This document shows positions 1 through 7,663 of a DNA stretch of 22,071 nucleotides, piece by piece. The translations under genes and the position numbers were made by a program. The stretch spans positions 1 to 22,071 of the IMG/VR virus record IMGVR_UViG_3300025674_000456. One strand, written 5' to 3'. This DNA is from a virus. Under the pieces are notes generated by a model. It saw nothing but the letters and a program-made list of their open reading frames with translations, made no database searches and was not told the DNA's origin. The number at the start of each line of letters is the position of its first letter. The stretch's first letter is position 1.

Positions 1-1
1 T

Positions 2-148
2 GCTCATAGAATTGGCCAAGGGGCTCAAGTAACTTACATAGATCTAATCGTTAAAGATACCATTGATGAAATGGTATTACATAACTTAGAAAACAAAATT
101 GAATTATCTGCTAAGACTCTTGGGGAACAGGTTCAGAAGTGGCTTTAG
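2..148 (+). CDS. SNF2-type DNA helicase/ATPase, C-terminal end (partial)
   Basis: This open frame enters from the left edge and ends at TAG 146-148, giving the last 48 residues. It begins with AHRIGQ, the motif VI arginine-finger signature of SNF2-family superfamily 2 ATPases, followed by VTYIDLIVKDTIDE. That matches the usual SNF2 pattern after motif VI, where a strand is followed by a 'T-I-[DE]-E' helix. The family translocates on or remodels DNA with ATP; in phages it usually sits with replication or recombination genes. It is the only plus-strand gene here, so the early or replication module probably lies to the left on the opposite strand. Its last 38 bases overlap the convergent nuclease gene. 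The family call is strong for such a short piece; the role in this phage is inferred. Confidence 0.85.
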   Translation, partial: AHRIGQGAQVTYIDLIVKDTIDEMVLHNLENKIELSAKTLGEQVQKWL

Positions 149-851
149 TCTCATGATATCTATGAACTCTTTCTAACCATTTTTCTTCATACTCACTTAA
201 TCTAGCTTCATTCATTTTAAATTCTTGATACAGTTTATCTTTAGTACAAACACAAATTAATCCTTGAGTGATAGGACCATACTGTTTTTTGTGGGCCAAT
301 GAATAAGCTGCAATTTGATAATAATAATCTTCAACGTATTCTTCTCTTTTAGGTTTATTAGATTGTTTAAAGTCTATGATAGTAGGTTGATCATCATATA
401 ATCCTACAACGTCTGTAGCACCTGCCCATAATTCATCATAAGCCAAACTAACTTCATTACCATATACTATTTTTAATTTACCTAAATTGTTTACAATCTC
501 GTGAGCCATGAGTCGTGCTTCGGCACCTTCTGGAGATAAGTTTAAGTAACCTACACCATCTATATAATTCTCTAATACATAATGCATTTCGGTACCACGT
601 GTAGCTGCTTGATTAGTAATACGTTGTGCTTCCTGGTAACCTACTCTTTGTCGCCATTTATCTAGTGAAGCTTTCTTTTCTTCTGATTGTGTAGCAGATA
701 GAATAGTAGTTACAGAGGGAATCTTTTTATCTCCTACATTGTAGGTCCGTGATCCGTCTTCCTCTTGTCGTGTATATTTCTGATAGTCGTATTTATTTTC
801 TCGTTTGAGATCAGTTATAAAGAATTTATTTTCTTGTTTTATAAGACGCAC
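111..851 (-). CDS. PD-(D/E)XK exonuclease, MGME1/Cas4-like
   Basis: This 246-residue protein has the layout of single-strand exonucleases of the PD-(D/E)XK superfamily, close in style to mitochondrial MGME1. The parts are: PSVTTIL near residues 45-51; RGTEMH at 85-90; E133 in GNEVSLAY; D147 in AGATD; D160 and K162 in IIDFKQSNKPK; and Q179 in DYYYQIAAY. The D-x12-D-x-K spacing followed by a Q-x3-Y helix is the expected active site, and the FKQSNKPK stretch recalls MGME1's catalytic strand. The likely role is trimming of DNA ends in replication or recombination. It is the last gene of the minus-strand run, 8 bases after the holin-like gene, and its 3' end overlaps the opposing helicase gene. 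The fold call is firm; preference for single-stranded DNA is inferred. Confidence 0.85.
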   Translation of the reverse strand: MRLIKQENKFFITDLKRENKYDYQKYTRQEEDGSRTYNVGDKKIPSVTTILSATQSEEKKASLDKWRQRVGYQEAQRITNQAATRGTEMHYVLENYIDGVGYLNLSPEGAEARLMAHEIVNNLGKLKIVYGNEVSLAYDELWAGATDVVGLYDDQPTIIDFKQSNKPKREEYVEDYYYQIAAYSLAHKKQYGPITQGLICVCTKDKLYQEFKMNEARLSEYEEKWLERVHRYHETKATSEPVPQES

Positions 852-859
852 AAGGTCTT

Positions 860-1069
860 TTAATTTATTTTAAATACCAGTGCAACAATTATTCCAATCA
901 TAGTGGTTAAAATAAAAGCAGTAGAAGCAAGCATAATTCTCTCTAATCTATGAACATCATCACGAATAGCATCAATTTTTTTATTTGTTTCTTCTTGCAT
1001 AATTCTACAAAGCCTCTCATGGTCATCGATTCTTTGATGAGCTAATAAATCTTTACTATCTTCTTGCAT
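860..1069 (-). CDS. Small coiled-coil plus C-terminal membrane-anchor protein, holin/XhlA-like
   Basis: This 69-residue protein has a charged, heptad-like helical part (about residues 5-45, many E, D, K, R with I, L at intervals) and one hydrophobic span (about 46-66, LASTAFILTTMIGIIVALVF) ending in a short KIN tail. The arrangement of cytoplasmic coiled coil and single C-terminal membrane helix is that of XhlA-type accessory holins and of some spanin or membrane-adaptor proteins. Its ATG overlaps the stop of the large internal virion gene by one base (TAATG), so it is probably translated by re-initiation late in infection. That timing fits lysis. No endolysin is recognisable in the window. 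Holin is the preferred reading, not a proven one. Confidence 0.5.
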   Translation of the reverse strand: MQEDSKDLLAHQRIDDHERLCRIMQEETNKKIDAIRDDVHRLERIMLASTAFILTTMIGIIVALVFKIN

Positions 1070-3657
1070 TATCTACCAAACAAATTTAGAGTTTGTGCTA
1101 ATTGCATTCTGTCTTGGCCTTGTGTTTCACCAGTTAAAGGTAAAGAAGATGGAGTAACTTGTGGTAGAGGCACTGCAGTATTCATTGGAGAAGTGCCAGT
1201 AGGATTCATTGGTTGATTTAATTCAACTGGGATTTGTGGTTCGTTAGCTGGATTAAAATCACTTAATTGTTCTCCGTAAAAATCATTATCTGGTAATTGA
1301 CCTTTAAATATTTTTTCATAGTTTGATTGATTAGTTTTAATATGTTGTTGAACCATTGAATTTTGGTCTTCATCAATTAATCCTTCAGAAACTAATCCAG
1401 TACCAAGTTGAGACATTAATCTTGAAAATTGTCCAAAATCTTTAGGAGTGCCTTTAGTACCATTAATTAATAAATTCATTAACTTAGGGTTTGTAAATAT
1501 TCTAGATAATGCATAAGGTGCAACTACAAAAGCACCCGCAGTTCCTGGATCAATAACTCCACCACCAGCTAAAGCAACAGAGCCTAATTGTGTTAATGCA
1601 CCAGCTTCTTTTAATTGAATAAAGATTGTACCTCTTCCTCTTTTAGCTCCTGGAGCACTAATAGCTCCATCTGCAAATTTAAGAGCTTGAGTAAACTCTT
1701 CTAAATTTTTTGCTTGTGATCTAGTTAAAAAAGATGGGTCTGCGATAAGATCTTTAAAATCTTTTTCAACAAAGTTTCTAGCTTTACTTGCTACTAAATA
1801 AATATACTGATCTCTTAATTCAGTAGAATCATTTATAAATCTTTTAATAAATTGTCCTCTTATTGCATCTTTTAATATATTGGCTTCTTCTTTAGGTAAT
1901 AATCTTCTACCTGCTCCTTTAAGTCCGTCTACAATTCCTGTATCTGTCATATCTAATTTATTAAAGAAATCAGTAGCAATATCATTTTTACCTTTAACTA
2001 GTATTTGATCTAGGATGGCTTTTTGGCCAGTATCATATTTTGCAATTTTTGAAAATATACCTGTATTATATAAAGGACCACCCATTTGAGTTAATTGAGA
2101 TAATTTATTATATTCTGCTCTTAATACTGGTGGCAAATTAGCTTTATCTAATTCTGCTTTTAATATTTTTTGAAGTTTTCTACCAACAGTTTGGTACTCT
2201 GGAGAACCTCCTTTTTGTGCGAGGTTTCTACTTAGTTGCCTGTACTCATTCATAACCTCATCTACTGTAGATGTTCGATTCATTGTTTTTAAATCATTTA
2301 CTAAATCAACTGCATCTTGGACACCTGCCTTTTGTTTAAATCTCTCTAATCTTCTTGCTTCTGCATTTAGTGTTGAAAATAAACTCATACTGTTTTCTGT
2401 TTCTCTAGTTGTAGAATTCCATACATAATTTTTTCTAACACCATTCCAAGATAAATCTATTCCATAACCTGGTTTTGGAATAATGTTACCATTAGTAACT
2501 TGTTCAGTTGCTTCTTTAATAGCAGGCATTAATTTTTCATAACCTTGAGTTAAAATTCTATTATATGCAATATTACTATTAGTAACCGCTTGTTGTATTT
2601 GAACACCTACTGTCCCTGGATCTAATAAACCTTTTTCAACACCGTTCATTGTTGTTTGAACAAACTCATCCATAGCACCTAGTAACCCTAATCTAGATCC
2701 TTGTGCTGCATTTAACATTCTACCACCACCAAAGAAAGATGCTCCTATAATACCTTCTAAAGTATCAATCATATTATTTTCTGTAACTAAAGCTGGAGTT
2801 AAAGTACCTTCTTCAACTCTTTTAAAAAAATCTGCTCCTCTTTCTTCTATTAAATAATCTACTCTTTTTTTAGCTAACTCTGGATTTTTTAATACTTTTG
2901 CTTGTTCTTCAGTTAATTGTGATCCAATTTTTGTTTGTGTTTTAGCAATTAAATCATCAGTAATTTTTTCACCTGCAGCAGCTTTTTCTAATAAACTATA
3001 ATAAGCTTTTTGTCTTGAAATTGTTTGAGCTGCAGCTCTACCACCTTTAATCATTTGAATTTTTTGTCCTGCAACTTTGTTATAAACTTTACCTAAAGCA
3101 CCCGCCATACCAAAACCAAGCACTTCACCAAATCCCCCTTGGAACGCGCCTCTTGCTACTTCTTTTACAATATCTTCTTTTGGATCAAATGCTTGAGCAA
3201 TACCTGCACCGGTACCACCCCCGATTGCTGCCCCTGTTGTAGCTCTTCCTATTTTACCTACAGTGTTTGCAGATATATTTAAAAGAGGTCTTGCTAATCT
3301 AGCTACTCTTGCAGCCATAGTTGCGGTTAATGCTAAAGAGGATCCTCCAGAAAAAGGAGCTAAAGCTGCACCAGCAATACCTCCAGCAATAGATAAACCA
3401 ACCTCAGTAACTATTCTTTTAAATGTGGGAGAGGCTAAAAAAGATTCAGTGTCTTTATTATATTTACCTTTTTGTGCTTCTGATAATATTTGATCTGGTG
3501 TTAAAAAAACTCTACCTTCATCTATATCTTGAATACCAGTTTTTTCATCATCAAGATTTCTTGCTTGTAAAAATGTATCAATAGCAACCTGTTCTTGTGG
3601 AGTAGGTGCATCTCCTTTTATTTCGAATGTTTGTCCTGCTACTACAATCTCTGCCAT
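1069..3657 (-). CDS. Large internal virion / DNA-ejection-type protein
   Basis: This is the largest protein of the window (862 residues). The N-terminus (about 1-34, MAEIVVAGQTFEIKGD then PTPQEQ) looks like a short beta module; a charged linker follows. Residues about 84-157 are rich in Gly and Ala and hydrophobic (GLSIAGGIAGAALAPF, TTGAAIGGGTGAG), as in segments that insert into membranes. The rest is mostly charged amphipathic helix, with a second Gly/Val-rich apolar patch near 720-740 and a Pro/Gln-rich end. Long helical proteins with apolar patches next to other internal proteins are typical of podovirus core or ejection proteins (T7 gp15/gp16, P22 gp16/gp20). No catalytic motif such as a transglycosylase site was found. 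It lies 3 bases after the 284-residue gene. The role is inferred from size, composition and context. Confidence 0.55.
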   Translation of the reverse strand: MAEIVVAGQTFEIKGDAPTPQEQVAIDTFLQARNLDDEKTGIQDIDEGRVFLTPDQILSEAQKGKYNKDTESFLASPTFKRIVTEVGLSIAGGIAGAALAPFSGGSSLALTATMAARVARLARPLLNISANTVGKIGRATTGAAIGGGTGAGIAQAFDPKEDIVKEVARGAFQGGFGEVLGFGMAGALGKVYNKVAGQKIQMIKGGRAAAQTISRQKAYYSLLEKAAAGEKITDDLIAKTQTKIGSQLTEEQAKVLKNPELAKKRVDYLIEERGADFFKRVEEGTLTPALVTENNMIDTLEGIIGASFFGGGRMLNAAQGSRLGLLGAMDEFVQTTMNGVEKGLLDPGTVGVQIQQAVTNSNIAYNRILTQGYEKLMPAIKEATEQVTNGNIIPKPGYGIDLSWNGVRKNYVWNSTTRETENSMSLFSTLNAEARRLERFKQKAGVQDAVDLVNDLKTMNRTSTVDEVMNEYRQLSRNLAQKGGSPEYQTVGRKLQKILKAELDKANLPPVLRAEYNKLSQLTQMGGPLYNTGIFSKIAKYDTGQKAILDQILVKGKNDIATDFFNKLDMTDTGIVDGLKGAGRRLLPKEEANILKDAIRGQFIKRFINDSTELRDQYIYLVASKARNFVEKDFKDLIADPSFLTRSQAKNLEEFTQALKFADGAISAPGAKRGRGTIFIQLKEAGALTQLGSVALAGGGVIDPGTAGAFVVAPYALSRIFTNPKLMNLLINGTKGTPKDFGQFSRLMSQLGTGLVSEGLIDEDQNSMVQQHIKTNQSNYEKIFKGQLPDNDFYGEQLSDFNPANEPQIPVELNQPMNPTGTSPMNTAVPLPQVTPSSLPLTGETQGQDRMQLAQTLNLFGR

Positions 3658-3660
3658 ACA

Positions 3661-4515
3661 TTACTCCGTTATAATTTTAATTGCACCACTTTTTGTTGTT
3701 TCATAACCAACTGGTGTAGTAAAATCTATAAATTGTCCAACACCACCAGACTTTTCTAATATCTCAATTGCACTTGTAATATTTCCACCAGTTTTTTCAG
3801 AGATGTCTTGAGCTGCTCCTAGATATTTTTCTAACGATTCTAGTTTTGCTTCAAAAACTCTTTCTGTGTCTCCTACTTGTGGAATCAATTCTTTAATTCT
3901 TTCTCTTTCTTGGTCAGATACCTGTGCACCAGAAATTGCTTGTGTTAAGAAAATTGTTGCTTGATCTATTTTAGTTTTAAAACCAGCATATTGTTTTGCG
4001 TAATCAGTTCCAGCAGCCTTACCTAAAAATCCTCTAATTCTATTTAAATCTCCTGGACCAACTGGTTTTCCTAAATTTACATAATCTGTTGCAATATCAG
4101 ATAACAAACCTCTTGTTCTTTGATAGCCTCTTCTTTCTTTTAATTCTTCAGCTGTTGGCTTAGATACGACTGTTATTTTCCCATCCCCATCTATTTGTGC
4201 AACAGTTCCCGTAGGTAAGTTATATGATTTTAATTCTTGGTCCGATAATGTTCTAACACCTTTAGTAGCTTTTTTTTCTTCAACCGCTAAAATAGTTGAA
4301 GGTAGTTTTCCAATTCCTTCGCCTAATGCAGATAATGCAGGAGCAATTCCTTTTCCTTTTGCTTGTAATAAAGGTGCTGCTAATGTAGATGCATAAATAG
4401 CTTTTTCTTTAGGAGTTAAAGAACTAAGCCCTCCTGTTTGAAAATGTTTTACTTTTGGTTTTAAAGATTTAAAATATCTATCTTTAAATAATTTTCTAGT
4501 TAATACTTCATCCAT
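3661..4515 (-). CDS. Putative internal virion protein with FQTGG motif
   Basis: This protein has 284 residues. After a basic N-terminus comes KHFQTGGL (about 23-30), then an Ala/Leu-rich segment (about 37-65, IYASTLAAPLLQAKGKG) that could associate with a membrane or pack as a helix. The C-terminal half is charged helix including FLTQAISGAQVSDQERERI (about 189-207), a segment style I associate with marine podovirus structural proteins lying just before the large internal protein. No enzyme motif is visible. It is separated by 3 bases from the 862-residue gene downstream and by 2 from the Gln-rich gene upstream, so the three probably act together in the ejected core. The function is inferred from position only. 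Confidence 0.45.
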   Translation of the reverse strand: MDEVLTRKLFKDRYFKSLKPKVKHFQTGGLSSLTPKEKAIYASTLAAPLLQAKGKGIAPALSALGEGIGKLPSTILAVEEKKATKGVRTLSDQELKSYNLPTGTVAQIDGDGKITVVSKPTAEELKERRGYQRTRGLLSDIATDYVNLGKPVGPGDLNRIRGFLGKAAGTDYAKQYAGFKTKIDQATIFLTQAISGAQVSDQERERIKELIPQVGDTERVFEAKLESLEKYLGAAQDISEKTGGNITSAIEILEKSGGVGQFIDFTTPVGYETTKSGAIKIITE

Positions 4516-4517
4516 AG

Positions 4518-5357
4518 CTACCTCGGTTGCATTAAGTTATAAGCGGCATAAGCCCCTAATCCTGTTCCTGCTGCTTGAGCTAATGGATTAGCACCGGGAG
4601 CCGTGGTTGCTGTTAATGTACTCTGTGTTGTTGGTAAGTTAGTCATAATACCTTTTAAGAATTCAATTCTTTGATAAGGTTCGTATGCTCTTTGTAATGC
4701 AGTCTGTCTTTGAGCCTCAAGAGCTTGTTGGCCGATACCTCTTTGTAGAGCACCTGCTTGTAATTGTGCTTGAATATCTGCAAGACCCATTGCTTGTTGT
4801 TGAGCACCCATTTGACCTAAAGCTTGTCCAGATGCTAATTGTTGAGCTCTTTGTTGTTGAGCTGCACCTAATGCAGTTTGGAATCCTTGAGCTTGCGCTT
4901 GACCAATCTGAGCTAATCTAGCTCTTTCTAATTCTGCTTGAGCAATACCTTGTCTACCACCACCAAATGCACCAGATTGAACAGCTTGAGCACCTAATTG
5001 ATTTTGTGCCATCTGTGCTTGTCTTGTAATTTCATCAGTTACATAAGATTGATATGGATTAAAAAATTGTTGAATGTTTGGAGCTTGTAAACCTTGTTGT
5101 AATGCACCAATACCTGCTTGCACTGTACCTGCACCAACACCAGTTTGACCTGCTTGTTGAATAGCTTGTTTTTCAATTGCAGAAATAGGAGCAACTTGAA
5201 TACCAGGTAAAGATACTGGAGAAGCTGCTAACTTAGCTGCTTGATCATATAAGGATAACTTACGTGCCTCAACGCCTGGTGCTTCTCTTGCTATACTTGT
5301 TTGTGTTCCTGAAGCAGTCTGTCCCCCAGAGTCACCACCACCAAAAATAAAACTCAT
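4518..5357 (-). CDS. Gln/Ala-rich putative internal core or ejection protein
   Basis: This 279-residue protein is extremely rich in Gln, Ala and Gly. It starts with a Gly/Ser-rich head (MSFIFGGGDSGGQ) and continues as long Q/A helix from about 60 to 225, containing FFNPYQSYVTDEI (98-110) and SGAFGGGRQGIAQAEL (128-143). It ends in YEPYQRIEFLKGIMTNLP (225-242) and an Ala/Gly tail with an apolar stretch (LGAYAAYNLM). The NPYQ...YEPYQ framing of a Q/A-rich helical body suggests a coiled or helical-bundle virion component. The gene begins at a one-base TAATG overlap with the GNAT-like gene and has a good ribosome site at 5366-5372. Its place between other internal-protein candidates supports a virion core role, inferred. 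Confidence 0.5.
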   Translation of the reverse strand: MSFIFGGGDSGGQTASGTQTSIAREAPGVEARKLSLYDQAAKLAASPVSLPGIQVAPISAIEKQAIQQAGQTGVGAGTVQAGIGALQQGLQAPNIQQFFNPYQSYVTDEITRQAQMAQNQLGAQAVQSGAFGGGRQGIAQAELERARLAQIGQAQAQGFQTALGAAQQQRAQQLASGQALGQMGAQQQAMGLADIQAQLQAGALQRGIGQQALEAQRQTALQRAYEPYQRIEFLKGIMTNLPTTQSTLTATTAPGANPLAQAAGTGLGAYAAYNLMQPR

Positions 5358-5818
5358 TAATTAATCTCCTTTGTATATAAATATCTTTTAACACCCCAAC
5401 CTTTAGTCTTTAAAAAAGACTGCCAACCAGGTCTTGCATGTACAGCAATTCTTTTACAATTATTTACTCTTGCTGCTTTTTCTATTGTATCAGCAAGTTC
5501 GTCTTGCCACAATTCCCTCTTCTCTCCTTTAAGAAGTAAAACTTCGCATTGAGAAAAATTAGGAAGAACCATAATTCTTAAAACACATACACCAAATACT
5601 TTATATTGAATACCATCATCAGAACCAAACATCATATATAAACCAAACTTACCTTCCATGATGTATTTTTTTAAGTCTTCAATACTCATCGGCTCACCAT
5701 CATATTTAAGACCTTCTCTCAACATGAACTCTACCAAGTTCCAATACTCATCTAACATAGATGGTAGGATCTCAAGAACCTGTACGTCTTTTTCTATTTT
5801 AGTTTGTTTTGCTTGCAT
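5357..5818 (-). CDS. GNAT-like protein (T7 gp13-type internal virion or acetyltransferase-like)
   Basis: This 153-residue protein has an alpha/beta order matching the GNAT fold: an N-terminal strand (VQVLEILPS), a helix, FGLYMMFGSDDGIQYKVFGVCVLRIM as beta 2-4 (about 58-83), a central strand CEVLLLKG (91-98), a long helix ELADTIEKAARVNN (107-120), strand KRIAVHARPGW (122-132) and a closing FLKTKGWGVKRYLYTKEI. Small GNAT-fold proteins in this position are known from T7-like phages (gp13) among the internal virion proteins. The classical Q/R-x-x-G-x-G/A acetyl-CoA loop is not clear, so catalytic activity is doubtful. It overlaps the upstream 311-residue gene by 20 bases and the downstream Gln-rich gene by one. 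The fold call is moderate; activity is uncertain. Confidence 0.5.
   Translation of the reverse strand: MQAKQTKIEKDVQVLEILPSMLDEYWNLVEFMLREGLKYDGEPMSIEDLKKYIMEGKFGLYMMFGSDDGIQYKVFGVCVLRIMVLPNFSQCEVLLLKGEKRELWQDELADTIEKAARVNNCKRIAVHARPGWQSFLKTKGWGVKRYLYTKEIN
5366..5372 (-). promoter_or_regulatory. Ribosome binding site inside the GNAT-like gene for the Gln-rich gene
   Basis: AAAGGAG on the minus strand lies 8 bases before ATG at 5357, within the last codons of the GNAT-like gene. With the TAATG overlap this lets the Gln-rich protein be made both by re-initiation and by direct ribosome entry. Confidence 0.7.
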
Positions 5819-6734
5819 TGACTAAATCGTAAATTCTTTTAAATTTTTTTTGTTGATCATAAAAGAAGTCAGCTCCAGCTTTTCTCATGCTTTTAAAACT
5901 TTTTGGATCTGCTCCAGATAAAATACCTGCACCTAATACTGCATCTGCACGAGATACAAATTCACCATCAGCTAACTGAGCTAACATTGTGTCTTCATCT
6001 TTATCTCCATTACCGGCACCGTCTTCTACATAGCCTTGTGCTCTTACATAATTGTTATGATCATTTTCGTCATGATCTGTTTTAGATGGTAAATAGTTTA
6101 CACCACCATGATTATATTTTTTAACTATCTCCGCTAGTCCACCTTGGTTTGCATAAAACATATTTGAACCATATACTTGCTCTCTTGTAGGCATCGTGTT
6201 TGTAGCTGGTACAAAAGCACCTTCTAATTTAGCAGCTTGTTCTTCATAAGCTTTTCGATAATCCTCTTCTGTAAACGGTGGTTCAGGAGCTTCTTCTTCA
6301 GGTGCTAATAATGGTAATACAGTTGAAGCTATTAACGCACTTTCAAGTGGTTTCTTTTTTGCTTTTTCTAATATTGCTTTAATACCTGTTGGAGCTGCTT
6401 TATCAACAGTAGCACCACCTCCTCCTACTATTACTTCGGATGTTGGAGAACTTTCCGCTATTTGAGCTACTACATTTGGATCCATGAATTGTTTACCATA
6501 AGTTGCTGCTTGTGGAATAGTTTTTAAACCTTGAGTTGCTCCATAAGTTGCTTGTGATCCACCAATACCTAGTGAAGATAAAGGTGCTCCTTGAAATGCT
6601 TGTACGCCTCCAAGTTGACCTAAACCATATGCACCCCCTCCTATAAGAGCTGCATCTTTTAAAGCAGTTCTGGTTGATTTTCCTCTAAGTTTTTGTACGC
6701 CAAATGTGGCTAATGCTAATGTAAATGGATCCAT
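5799..6734 (-). CDS. Putative virion-associated protein with LADGEFVSRADAVLGAG motif
   Basis: This protein has 311 residues. The N-terminal half is Gly/Ala-rich with apolar stretches (ALIGGGAYGLGQLGG at 29-43, ALIASTVLPLLAP at 133-145). It is followed by an acidic Pro-rich linker, GG motifs (NQGGLAEIV at 197-204, NHGGVNYL at 208-215), and a segment dense in Asp, Glu, Asn and His (about 219-249). Near the C-terminus is LADGEFVSRADAVLGAG (254-270), a motif I recognise as recurrent near tail or internal genes of marine phages, then a basic helix. Nothing catalytic is seen. It is the first gene after the glycosyltransferases and opens the block of internal proteins. The acidic segment could bind divalent cations. 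The role is otherwise unknown. Confidence 0.45.
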   Translation of the reverse strand: MDPFTLALATFGVQKLRGKSTRTALKDAALIGGGAYGLGQLGGVQAFQGAPLSSLGIGGSQATYGATQGLKTIPQAATYGKQFMDPNVVAQIAESSPTSEVIVGGGGATVDKAAPTGIKAILEKAKKKPLESALIASTVLPLLAPEEEAPEPPFTEEDYRKAYEEQAAKLEGAFVPATNTMPTREQVYGSNMFYANQGGLAEIVKKYNHGGVNYLPSKTDHDENDHNNYVRAQGYVEDGAGNGDKDEDTMLAQLADGEFVSRADAVLGAGILSGADPKSFKSMRKAGADFFYDQQKKFKRIYDLVNASKTN

Positions 6735-6769
6735 AGTCTATTTCTTTAATTATAGACAATATTACCATT

Positions 6770-7663
6770 TTACTTAGGTAATATCAACTCGTCAGCAAAT
6801 CGTCCTTCATACTGATGTTCACCAATATGAGCAATAGGATCATCGATAAAGGCGTAACATTTACCCCCTATATCTCTCCATAATTTACAGAAAGAAAAGT
6901 CTTCTCCTAAGTAAGTTTTTTCTACTGGATCATGAGTAGTATCAAAGAAGTTCCATAGATGAGGCATCGTAACATACTGACCATTTATAACTGTTTTTTG
7001 TACAATGTTTTTGTCTGGGTATTTTTCAATCATTTTAGTAAAGACAGATCTTTTAATTAACATACATCCAGTTGGACTATGGGTTACTTCAATAACTCCT
7101 CTATCAACATCTACGTTATCATTATTAGGTATCTTCATTGGGTAAGTATGTAAAGATTTTCTTATATCATCCGCATTTTTAATTTTACCTTGTTTCATTT
7201 TGTCATAAGCTTTGTCCCAACGTAATGTTTTTAATGGATAAGGTATAGAGATTACATCTTTATCTCTTTCAATCATTTTAAATATAGACTCTGCATTAAA
7301 TAAAATATCTGAATCAACAAATAATAAATGAGTCATAGGGGAACTTAAAAACGAAGATACACATAGATTTCTTCCTTGAGTAACTAAAGAAGATTTCATT
7401 ATTTGAAAAGTTACATCTACATTTTTTTGAAAACAAAGTTTTTGAAACTCTAATAAACCTTGTGCATAATGAATAGAGCAATCACTATGAACAGGTGTTG
7501 CAACAAATACAGAATAAGGTGCTTTATCTAATTCTAGTTTAAAAGGTTTATTATTATTTTTCCATAATGGTGTAATATTTTTTTGATAAGGCTCTGAGTT
7601 TACTTTTAGTTCTTTTAAAGTTTGATAGGTATCTGGATTAACATAAGTTTTATTTTCTTTCAT
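6770..7663 (-). CDS. GT-A type glycosyltransferase (family 2/Anp1-like)
   Basis: This 297-residue protein opens its catalytic domain with VFVATPVHSD (52-61), then IMKSSLVTQGRN (88-99), then THLLFVDSDILF (111-122). D117 and D119 form the DxD motif that holds the metal and sugar nucleotide in GT-A enzymes. YPLKTLRWD (142-150), SPTGCMLIKRSVF (196-208) and GEDFSFCKLWRDIGGKCY (253-270) follow, the last matching the acceptor-side 'ED' helix of family 2-like enzymes; H279 and H283 come after. It presumably transfers a sugar to a phage or host acceptor in the cytoplasm, since no signal peptide or membrane span is seen. The gene overlaps the GT-B gene by 14 bases, so the two probably act in sequence. 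The donor and acceptor are unknown. Confidence 0.75.
   Translation of the reverse strand: MKENKTYVNPDTYQTLKELKVNSEPYQKNITPLWKNNNKPFKLELDKAPYSVFVATPVHSDCSIHYAQGLLEFQKLCFQKNVDVTFQIMKSSLVTQGRNLCVSSFLSSPMTHLLFVDSDILFNAESIFKMIERDKDVISIPYPLKTLRWDKAYDKMKQGKIKNADDIRKSLHTYPMKIPNNDNVDVDRGVIEVTHSPTGCMLIKRSVFTKMIEKYPDKNIVQKTVINGQYVTMPHLWNFFDTTHDPVEKTYLGEDFSFCKLWRDIGGKCYAFIDDPIAHIGEHQYEGRFADELILPK

Noticed and set aside
3263-3493. Plus-strand frame of 76 codons
   Set aside because: It lies wholly inside the Gly/Ala-rich part of the internal virion gene; low-complexity composition keeps the opposite frame open. No recognisable domain.
4685-4921. Plus-strand frame of 78 codons rich in Leu, Val and Glu
   Set aside because: It is the complement of the Gln/Ala-rich helix codons of the minus-strand gene, which produce such open frames by composition.
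6736-6757. Inverted repeat GTCTAT/ATAGAC in the gap before the glycosyltransferase genes
   Set aside because: The stem is only 6 AT-rich pairs with a 10-base loop and no U-tract follows on the transcribed strand, so a terminator call is not supported.
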